Positions 6,184 to 11,309 of a stretch of 11,309 nucleotides of DNA are shown one piece after another. The notes beneath the pieces were generated by a model that was not told the origin of the DNA, did no database searches, and saw only the letters and a list, made by a program, of their open reading frames with translations. The position numbers and the translations under genes are program-made. Within the stretch, counting starts at the first letter, position 1. The number at the start of each line of letters is the position of its first letter. Source of the DNA: Candidatus Omnitrophota bacterium (GTDB lineage: Bacteria > Omnitrophota > Koll11 > Zapsychrales > Fredricksoniimonadaceae); NCBI GenBank assembly GCA_015233705.1, contig JADFXE010000033.1:1-11309 (forward strand), in the 5' to 3' direction.

Positions 6184-6828
6184 TCAAAGATTAACGGCCT
6201 CAACGTAAACACTCCCAGGAGAACGCTCAGAAAGATCTAATGCTCCCGGATTAGAAATCCTCGTTGTCCCGGCCTCCATAACCCGAGGATCAGAAAAACT
6301 AGCCGTGGCCAAAACACGACATAACGATGTGCTGTCGTACATCCATTGATGATTCCTCTGCCCAGCGAGAAAGTATTTTATCCGCGCCAAGAAAGATCGC
6401 GGCATTGGCGCAGACAATAAAGTCTCTCGAATAAATTCATCCGCATCTCCAGATGTCACGTACTGTTCAACGAGCCATTTTAAGTCAGGAACAACAATTC
6501 TTATTATCCCTCCCGGACATAATACCCGCTGGCTTTCTCTCAAGAAGACACCAACTTCTGCTTCAGAAAGATGCTCCAACATATGTGACGTGTACAACAC
6601 TTCAACAGATTGGTCTCTTAACGGAATATGTCTAACGGCATCCGCATAGCCAATCTGATGCTTTTCTGCAAACCCTATAAATTCCTGTTGCCCCTTATTC
6701 AGCCCCCTCATTTTCTTAAGAGCCGACACCAATAAGGGCCATTGAGCAAGTCGAACGCTTAATGAATTATCAAAATTCTTCCAACCCGCCGTCGGCGTCT
6801 GACCACAGCCAATATTGACCCTGTCCAT
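6184..6828 (-). CDS. Class I SAM-dependent methyltransferase
   Basis: This 214-residue protein has the SAM-binding motif VNIGCG right at the N-terminus (4-9), 'LYTSHMLEHLSEAE' (78-91) and 'RVLCPGGIIRIVVPDLKWL' (101-119). It fits the Methyltransf_11 type and resembles the small predicted methyltransferases often found with sugar or glycan genes. The substrate cannot be told. The ATG has AGGAGG 4 bases upstream. Base composition is clearly lower than in the neighbours: a hand count of 6241-6840 gives about 46% GC against the mid-50s or more in deoC and leuS. Together with the flanking deoC direct repeats, this points to recent arrival by transfer. It lies 41 bases after deoC on the same strand, so it is probably read from the same transcript. 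Confidence 0.87.
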   Translation of the reverse strand: MDRVNIGCGQTPTAGWKNFDNSLSVRLAQWPLLVSALKKMRGLNKGQQEFIGFAEKHQIGYADAVRHIPLRDQSVEVLYTSHMLEHLSEAEVGVFLRESQRVLCPGGIIRIVVPDLKWLVEQYVTSGDADEFIRETLLSAPMPRSFLARIKYFLAGQRNHQWMYDSTSLCRVLATASFSDPRVMEAGTTRISNPGALDLSERSPGSVYVEAVNL

Positions 6829-6869
6829 AAATCCTCCTTTTAGCCCAGCCTAAGCATGAGTCGCCTATG

Positions 6870-7580
6870 TTAAAATCCTCTTTTCTTCGCCTCTTCCATG
6901 ATCGCTTCCGTCGCGGTTGCGCCAATCCGTGTGCAGCCGAGCTCGCGGAATTTCAAAAGATCATCCAGCGTGCGAATGCCACCGGCTGCCTTGATCCTGA
7001 TAAACGCCGCGCAATGCTGGCGCATCAGTCGCACCTGCGCTTCAGTCGCGCCCTTGTAGTTGTAGTCACCGCTCGGGAGTTTCACAAAACCGTAACCGGA
7101 GGAAGTCTTCACAAAAGCCGGACGAACATCGTTACAGATCTCACACAACTTGATGATTTCAGCGTCAGTCAGAAAATCATTCTCAAAGATAACTTTCAGC
7201 GCCGCGCTCTTCCTGGCGCAGGCCTTCTGAAGAAACTCGATCTCGGCTTTAACATAATCCCACGCGCCGCTCTTGACCTTGCCGATATTGACAACCATAT
7301 CGATCTCGGCGGCACCGGCCTCAAGCGCCTCCTGCGTCTCGCGAAGCTTCACCGAGGTCATGCTGTTGCCGTGCGGAAAACCCACGACCGCGCAGATCAG
7401 GACCGATGATCCCTTGAGCAAGGGCTTAACCTGGGGGATCGAATATGGCTTCACGCACACGGTCGCAACGCCGTGCTTTACGGCAATTTGGCAGCCGGCT
7501 GCTATTTCCGCATCCGTCATCGTCGGATGCAAGAGCGAATGATCGATCATTTGAGCAATGTCACGCAAACTTACAACCAT
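6870..7580 (-). CDS. deoC: Deoxyribose-phosphate aldolase
   Basis: DeoC splits 2-deoxy-D-ribose 5-phosphate into glyceraldehyde 3-phosphate and acetaldehyde, in deoxynucleoside breakdown in the cytoplasm. The 236 residues fit the class I aldolase family. The Schiff-base lysine is K158 in 'AFVKTSSGYG', and the second active-site lysine is K197 in 'RIKAAGGIR'. D94 is in 'EIDMVVNIG', and 'CAVVGFPHG' is also present. The ATG at 7580 is preferred because GGAGG lies 5 bases upstream; a GTG two codons earlier overlaps that ribosome site. No other nucleoside-catabolism gene is nearby. Its last codons are duplicated 740 bases downstream, next to the serpin gene. Confidence 0.96.
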   Translation of the reverse strand: MVVSLRDIAQMIDHSLLHPTMTDAEIAAGCQIAVKHGVATVCVKPYSIPQVKPLLKGSSVLICAVVGFPHGNSMTSVKLRETQEALEAGAAEIDMVVNIGKVKSGAWDYVKAEIEFLQKACARKSAALKVIFENDFLTDAEIIKLCEICNDVRPAFVKTSSGYGFVKLPSGDYNYKGATEAQVRLMRQHCAAFIRIKAAGGIRTLDDLLKFRELGCTRIGATATEAIMEEAKKRGF

Positions 7581-7617
7581 AAGCACCTCCCGTAAAAAGT
7601 GAAGACCAAAAACTCTT

Positions 7618-7743
7618 TTAACCCAGATTTTTCAGTAGCACAATTTTGTCGACGATGCCGCTTGCACAAAATTGTGCGGATGAAAAATCGTCGGCTTCCA
7701 CAGTGTTCTCGTCAAGAAAAGCCGGGGTTATCCCGCATGCCAT
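7618..7743 (-). CDS. Possible 41-residue small ORF inside the structured gap
   Basis: An ATG at 7743, with AGGA 3-4 bases upstream, opens 41 codons ending in TAA at 7618. The peptide begins MACGITPAFLDENTVEADDF and ends 'GIVDKIVLLKNLG'. It sits between leuS and deoC on their strand. I recognise no family. Against coding: the frame contains the whole 64-base palindrome, and its third-position composition is not as GC-rich as in the neighbours. For coding: plausible start, ribosome site and fairly normal amino-acid make-up. Comparative data would decide. Confidence 0.3.
   Translation of the reverse strand: MACGITPAFLDENTVEADDFSSAQFCASGIVDKIVLLKNLG
7626..7689. repeat. 64-base near-perfect palindrome
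   Basis: The 12-bp perfect arms GCACAATTTTGT (7638-7649) and ACAAAATTGTGC (7666-7677) enclose a 16-base loop. Outside them, after a 3-base mismatch on each side (GTA/GGA), the 9-bp perfect arms GATTTTTCA (7626-7634) and TGAAAAATC (7681-7689) continue the stem. Twenty-one of 24 stem positions pair. It may be a REP- or MITE-like element or a strong RNA hairpin; no transposase is nearby. Confidence 0.85.
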
Positions 7744-7795
7744 AATTCCTATTGAGAAATGCGGGTTCAAAACCGTCAAAGCAAAGCCCCGACTT
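7719..7795 (-). other. Nested stem structure downstream of leuS
   Basis: As minus-strand RNA, AAGUCGGGG (7795-7787) pairs with CCCCGGCUU (7727-7719) over 9 bp with one G-U pair. Inside it, CCCGCAU (7765-7759) pairs with AUGCGGG (7738-7732). The G-U pair exists only in the minus-strand RNA; the plus strand has an A-C mismatch there, so a minus-strand transcript fits better. The outer stem is followed by UUCUUG. It could be a leuS terminator, a leader element for deoC, or part of a repeat. The possible small ORF starts in the inner loop, so the stem could control its translation. Confidence 0.4.
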
Positions 7796-7806
7796 CAACT
7801 ATTTTG

Positions 7807-10308
7807 CTAAACAACAATGCTCACAAGTTTGTTCGGCACGACGATGAATTTGCGGATCTCTTTGCCAGCGATATGGCGCTGGACCGATTCATCAGCGAGC
7901 ACGATCGGACGCAGGAGCGCCTCATTGGCATCGCGCGGGACCGTGAACTCACCCCTCACCTTGCCGTTAACCTGAGCCACGATCTTGACCGTGTCAGTCT
8001 TGAGCGCTGACTCATCAAATTTCGGCCAGGGCTCGAAGGCCGCGCTCGGCTGACGGCTGACGGCTGACAGCTGACCTTCAGTCTTTCCCATCATCTCCCA
8101 CAGCTCCTCGGCAAAATGCGGCACGAACGGCGCCATGAGAAGAAGAACCGTCTCAAGCGATTTATTCAAGAGCGCCTGCTTAGCCTGCGCACCCTCGGGG
8201 ACCTGATACTTGTCCACCGCATTCATGAGCACCATGACCGCGGAAAGCGCTGTGTTGAACTTGAACCCGCCCTCCATGCTCTCGGTGACCTTCTTGATCG
8301 CGGCGTTACGTTCAAACTCAAGTTTCTTATCCTCATCGTCTGCTGACAGCTGACTGCTGCCCGCTGACTTATATCTGTTCTCCAGCGCGCAAAAGACACG
8401 GTTCAGAAAACGCCAGTTACCCTCGAGCCCGGCCGGGTTCCATTCCAGCTGATCCTCCGGCGGAGCGGCAAAGAGGATGAACATCCTAAGCGTGTCCGCG
8501 CCGAACCGGCTGATGACCTCATCCGGGTCAACAACATTGCCCTTGGACTTGGACATGACCTCGCCTTCCTTGAGCACCATGCCCTGCGTGAGCAGCCGCG
8601 TGAACGGCTCATCGCAACTGACCAGCCCCAGGTCCTTGAGGAACTTGGTGAAAAAGCGCGAATACAGCAAATGCAGGATCGCGTGCTCGATCCCGCCAAT
8701 ATACTGATCGACCGGCATCCAATAGGCGGCCTTGCCCTGATCAAAGATCTTCTGGTCATTGTGGGCGTCGCAATAGCGCAGGAAATACCACGACGAATCG
8801 AAGAAAGTCGCCATGGTATCCGTCTCCCGACGGGCATCAGCGCCGCACTCGGGGCACTTGACCTCAACAAAGGCCTTGACCTTGGCCAGCGGACTGCCGC
8901 CTTCACCGGTAATCGGCGCGTCCTTGGGAAGCTCGACCGGCAGATCCTTCTCCGGCACCGGAACGATGCCGCAGGTCTTGCAATAGATCATGGGGATCGG
9001 CGCGCCCCAGTAACGCTGACGGGAAATGAGCCAGTCGCGCAGACGCCAGTGGACCGACACGCGGCCCATCTTGTTGGCCTCCATCCACTCGGAGATCTTC
9101 TTCTTGGCCTCTTCGCTCGGCAGGCCGTCAAATTGTTTGGAATTCACAAGCGCGCCGGTTTCCTCAAAAGCCTTGGTCATGGTCTCCGGTGTTGCCCCCG
9201 CGCTTGCTGGGTCTTGAATGACCACGCGCATCAGCAGTTTGTGCTCGCGGGCGAACTCGAAGTCACGCTGATCGTGCGTCGGCACCGCCATGATCGCGCC
9301 AGTGCCATACTCCATAAGAACATAATCGCCGATCCAGACCGGAATGGTCTCGCCGTTAACAGGATTTACCGCATATCCGCCGGTAAAAACGCCTTCCTTG
9401 CGATCCTCACCCGACATGCGCAGCGACTTGGAGGTATTGGCCGCCTTCTCAACGAACGCCGCGACCGCCTTTTCCTGCGGCGTGCCTTTGGACAGCTTCG
9501 CAACCAGAGGATGCTCGGGCGCCAGCGTCACATAGGTCGCACCGAAAATGGTGTCAGGCCTCGTCGTGAAGACCGTGATCACATCCCCCGAACCTTTGAC
9601 CTTGAAATAAATATCCGCGCCAAAACTCTTGCCGATCCAGTTCTCCTGCATGGCCACGACCCGCGACGGCCAGTCATTGAGCTTCTTCAGGTCCGCCAAC
9701 AGCGGCTCGGAATAATGCGTGATCTTCAGATACCACTGCTCAAGATCCTTCTGCACCACCTCGTTCTTACAGCGCCAGCAGGCATTGTTGATGACCTCTT
9801 CGTTGGCAAGCGTGGTCTGACACGACGGGCACCAGTTGACCGGCGAGCCCTTCTTGTAGGCCAGGCCCTTCTCGAACATCTTGATGAAGATCCACTGGTT
9901 CCACTTGTAGTAGGAGGCATCGCACGTCGCCAGCTCCCGGTCCCAATCGTAGGAAAAACCCATCTTGCGCAGGCCGGAACGCATGTCGTCGATGCACTTG
10001 TAAGTCCATTCGCCGGGCGACACGCCGCGCTTGATCGCCGCGTTCTCCGCCGGCTGGCCAAAGGCGTCGTAGCCCATGGGATGCAGGACATTATAACCGC
10101 GCATCATCTTGTAACGGGCGATCACATCCGCGATGGTGTAGTTGCGAACGTGACCCATGTGGATCTTGCCCGACGGATAAGGGAACATCTCAAGGACGTA
10201 ATACTTCTCCTTTTTGCCATCCGCCTCGGCGCGAAAAATCTTCTTCTCTGCCCAGTATTTCTGCCACTTGTCCTCGATCCGCTTGATGTCATTGGTTGTG
10301 TACGGCAT
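7807..10308 (-). CDS. leuS: Leucyl-tRNA synthetase
   Basis: This enzyme charges tRNA-Leu with leucine; it is a class Ia synthetase in the cytoplasm. The 833 residues fit the family. Visible in order: '[17 protein letters not shown]' with the HIGH motif HMGH (50-53); a zinc module with two CxxC pairs ('NWCPSC', 'ACWRCK'); the inserted CP1 editing domain ('[15 protein letters not shown]', '[15 protein letters not shown]'); the catalytic core ('[12 protein letters not shown]'); the KMSKS loop VMSKS (584-588); and the C-terminal '[15 protein letters not shown]'. I chose the ATG at 10308 (MPYTTNDIK) because AGGA lies 5-6 bases upstream; the frame runs 16 codons further without support. Two oddities: heptamer repeat arrays are inserted in frame at about residues 647-656 and 745-754, and the usual DAFGLPAEN reads DAFGQPAEN. 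It starts 10 bases after the zinc-ribbon gene. Confidence 0.97.
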   Translation of the reverse strand: MPYTTNDIKRIEDKWQKYWAEKKIFRAEADGKKEKYYVLEMFPYPSGKIHMGHVRNYTIADVIARYKMMRGYNVLHPMGYDAFGQPAENAAIKRGVSPGEWTYKCIDDMRSGLRKMGFSYDWDRELATCDASYYKWNQWIFIKMFEKGLAYKKGSPVNWCPSCQTTLANEEVINNACWRCKNEVVQKDLEQWYLKITHYSEPLLADLKKLNDWPSRVVAMQENWIGKSFGADIYFKVKGSGDVITVFTTRPDTIFGATYVTLAPEHPLVAKLSKGTPQEKAVAAFVEKAANTSKSLRMSGEDRKEGVFTGGYAVNPVNGETIPVWIGDYVLMEYGTGAIMAVPTHDQRDFEFAREHKLLMRVVIQDPASAGATPETMTKAFEETGALVNSKQFDGLPSEEAKKKISEWMEANKMGRVSVHWRLRDWLISRQRYWGAPIPMIYCKTCGIVPVPEKDLPVELPKDAPITGEGGSPLAKVKAFVEVKCPECGADARRETDTMATFFDSSWYFLRYCDAHNDQKIFDQGKAAYWMPVDQYIGGIEHAILHLLYSRFFTKFLKDLGLVSCDEPFTRLLTQGMVLKEGEVMSKSKGNVVDPDEVISRFGADTLRMFILFAAPPEDQLEWNPAGLEGNWRFLNRVFCALENRYKSAGSSQLSADDEDKKLEFERNAAIKKVTESMEGGFKFNTALSAVMVLMNAVDKYQVPEGAQAKQALLNKSLETVLLLMAPFVPHFAEELWEMMGKTEGQLSAVSRQPSAAFEPWPKFDESALKTDTVKIVAQVNGKVRGEFTVPRDANEALLRPIVLADESVQRHIAGKEIRKFIVVPNKLVSIVV
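8048..8075 (-). repeat. Heptanucleotide repeat array C (4 units) inside leuS
   Basis: On the plus strand there are four heptamers NGCTGAC with N = G, G, G, A. It is in frame and encodes '[11 protein letters not shown]' at about residues 745-754, between the C-terminal helix bundle and the '[12 protein letters not shown]' segment. The coding strand carries GTCAGCN, the orientation that makes no stop codon. Confidence 0.85.
8341..8368 (-). repeat. Heptanucleotide repeat array D (4 units) inside leuS
   Basis: On the plus strand there are four heptamers NGCTGAC with N = T, A, T, C; the third unit carries one change (TGCTGCC). It is in frame and encodes '[10 protein letters not shown]' at about residues 647-656, at the start of the anticodon-binding domain. 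The order of variable bases equals that of array A. Confidence 0.83.
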
Positions 10309-10318
10309 ATCTTTCCTT

Positions 10319-10513
10319 TTAGAACATACTGATAATAAAACTGATCGCGAGCACAAGCGCGATGCTTATCCAGATCCATTTCCCCACCGGCCCGCGCATC
10401 CTGCCCAGAAATCCGGAACTCGAACGATTCAGGGAATTGCCGCAAAAATGGCACAACAGCGCCTCTTCATCATAGATAAGGTTCCTGCAATGCGGGCACA
10501 TCATTTCTGACAT
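10319..10513 (-). CDS. Small zinc-ribbon membrane protein
   Basis: This 64-residue protein has a zinc-ribbon knuckle pair, C6-P-H-C9 and C21-H-F-C24, followed by a linker rich in Ser/Gly/Arg and one C-terminal membrane segment (about 46-64, '[19 protein letters not shown]'). It is presumably anchored with the zinc ribbon in the cytoplasm. No specific function can be assigned. It is directly upstream of leuS, whose ribosome site overlaps the end of this gene, so the two are co-transcribed. There is no clear ribosome site before its ATG; the upstream region is AT-rich (ATATAT, TAATAT). Confidence 0.8.
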   Translation of the reverse strand: MSEMMCPHCRNLIYDEEALLCHFCGNSLNRSSSGFLGRMRGPVGKWIWISIALVLAISFIISMF

Positions 10514-10681
10514 GGCCGATATATTATCATAAAAATAAAACTTCTATAATATTAAAGTGCCGCAAACAAAATATTCTTTCTTCGCGACCTTAAGTCATTG
10601 GTAGCAAACGCTTTAAAATCAAGGCGCCTTGCCCCGGCCCATTGGCACGGCCAGCAGCCATGTTTTATACTTACTCCACGT
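10514..10681. promoter_or_regulatory. Divergent intergenic region
   Basis: This 168-base gap lies between the minus-strand zinc-ribbon/leuS operon and the plus-strand secreted-protein gene. The half nearest the zinc-ribbon gene is AT-rich and must hold that operon's promoter, although no single -35/-10 pair stands out. The other half is GC-rich and carries the plus-strand promoter described separately. No palindrome of note was seen. Confidence 0.5.
10642..10671 (+). promoter_or_regulatory. Promoter of the secreted-protein gene (leaderless mRNA)
   Basis: TTGGCA (10642-10647) and TATACT (10666-10671) are spaced 18 bases apart, close to the sigma-70 consensus at both boxes. Initiation about 7 bases after the -10 box falls near 10678-10679, leaving only 3-4 bases before the ATG at 10682. 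That fits the absence of any ribosome site there. Confidence 0.55.
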
Positions 10682-11309
10682 ATGATCCCGTATAAAAATC
10701 AGACCTTTAAGCGCATAGCAGCAATGGTGCTTCTCCTGGCCTTTCTGGCGAACACCCTTTTGCCCGCGCCGGCCCTGGCCCAGGTCATCGTGCCGGCCCT
10801 GCCTGCGCTTGCCAGCCCGAACTTTGCCCCCACGCTTCTTAAGGGTGTGATTGTGGACGCGAAGGATCCGTACCGGTTTGAGTTTATTGTAGATAAAGGA
10901 AGTGCCGAAAAGTCCGCGGTCAGCAGTCAGCAGTCAGCAGATTTGAAATCAATTTCCCAGCGCCTAATTAAGTATTTTCTCGCCGCGCTGACAACGCCTG
11001 AGAACGACCTGTGGGTCAACCTTTCACCGCTGGAGAAAGACCGCATCGTGGCGCCGGCCTTTGGCCAGACCACGATGGGCCGCGACCTGCTGGCGCAGGA
11101 CTATCTACTCAAGCAGATCACGGCATCCCTCCTCCATCCGGACAGCGACACCGGCAAAAAATTCTGGGCCGAGGTCTACCAGAAGGCCCACGAAAAGTTC
11201 GGGACCATCGACATTCCCGTTGACGCCTTCAACAAGGTCTGGATCTCGCCGGACAAGGCCCGGATCTACACCAACGGCAATAAGGCCTACATCGTCAGCT
11301 GCCGGATGA
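10682..11309 (+). CDS. Large secreted Omnitrophota-type protein, N-terminal part (partial)
   Basis: The frame opens at the ATG at 10682 and runs past the window edge (209 codons seen). It begins with a clear signal peptide: K5, K10, R11, then 'AAMVLLLAFLANTLLPAPALA' with a likely cut after ALA (residue 33). The mature part includes 'LLKGVIVDAKDPYRFEFIVD', 'LIKYFLAALTTPENDLWVNL', 'MGRDLLAQDYLLKQ' and 'FNKVWISPDKARIY'. From memory this matches a family of secreted proteins of unknown function common in Omnitrophota. A heptamer repeat array is inserted in frame at about residues 80-87, between the 'FEFIVD' and 'RLIKYFLAAL' segments. There is no ribosome site; see the promoter entry. The function is unknown. 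Confidence 0.85.
   Translation, partial: MIPYKNQTFKRIAAMVLLLAFLANTLLPAPALAQVIVPALPALASPNFAPTLLKGVIVDAKDPYRFEFIVDKGSAEKSAVSSQQSADLKSISQRLIKYFLAALTTPENDLWVNLSPLEKDRIVAPAFGQTTMGRDLLAQDYLLKQITASLLHPDSDTGKKFWAEVYQKAHEKFGTIDIPVDAFNKVWISPDKARIYTNGNKAYIVSCRM
10912..10940 (+). repeat. Heptanucleotide repeat array E inside the secreted-protein gene
   Basis: Three perfect units GTCAGCA (10919-10939) follow one degenerate unit (GTCCGCG). It is in frame and encodes 'SAVSSQQSAD'. The array ends in GTCAGCAGATTTG, the same 13 bases found in array B at 2841-2853. The orientation on the coding strand is again GTCAGCN. Confidence 0.83.

Noticed and set aside
8041..8370. Heptamer arrays as a CRISPR array
   Set aside because: Units are seven bases with no spacers, repeat length or cas genes; two arrays lie in frame inside leuS.
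8671..10332. Long plus-strand open frame (553 codons) antisense to leuS
   Set aside because: leuS on the other strand is unambiguous; the antisense product has no domain, signal or ribosome site of note.

Overview
The window looks like a chromosomal piece of an uncultured bacterium, most likely of the Omnitrophota (Candidatus Omnitrophica). The main reason is the secreted protein entering at the right edge. Its wording ('LIKYFLAALT', 'NDLWVNLSPLEKDRI', 'MGRDLLAQDYLLKQ', 'FNKVWI.PDKA') matches, from memory, a protein family I associate with that phylum; this was not tested by search. GC content is mid-to-high 50s in most genes. Clear AGGAGG-type ribosome sites are common, and GTG and TTG starts occur.

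Layout: every gene up to 10513 is on the minus strand, and one gene at the right edge diverges from them. In transcription order (right to left) these are a small zinc-ribbon membrane protein and leuS, then a structured 226-base gap holding a large palindrome and a possible 41-codon ORF. Next come deoC, a low-GC methyltransferase and a secreted serpin. The last block is a compact run: a Phd-type antitoxin, a PIN toxin, endonuclease Q, a UPF0316 membrane protein, a UvrD-type helicase and a ComEA-like protein. The first gene on the plus strand is the truncated secreted protein, which has a good promoter that would make its mRNA nearly leaderless.

How the genes fit together: the left block reads as a DNA-repair operon. 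EndoQ (nicking at deaminated bases) and the UvrD-like helicase both end in a QxxLF pentapeptide, the bacterial sliding-clamp binding consensus, so both probably work at the clamp. The toxin-antitoxin pair sits directly upstream, two bases from endoQ, behind a 23-base palindromic operator. Its autoregulated promoter may therefore also drive the repair genes.

The most unusual sequence-level features are: (1) a dispersed heptanucleotide tandem repeat, GTCAGCN, at five places, four of them in frame inside genes (comEA, leuS twice, the secreted protein) and always in the orientation free of stop codons; (2) a broken second copy of the deoC 3' end next to the serpin start, so that the low-GC methyltransferase lies between two imperfect direct repeats; (3) the 64-base palindrome and nested stems between leuS and deoC. 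No rRNA, tRNA, transposase or CRISPR array was seen.
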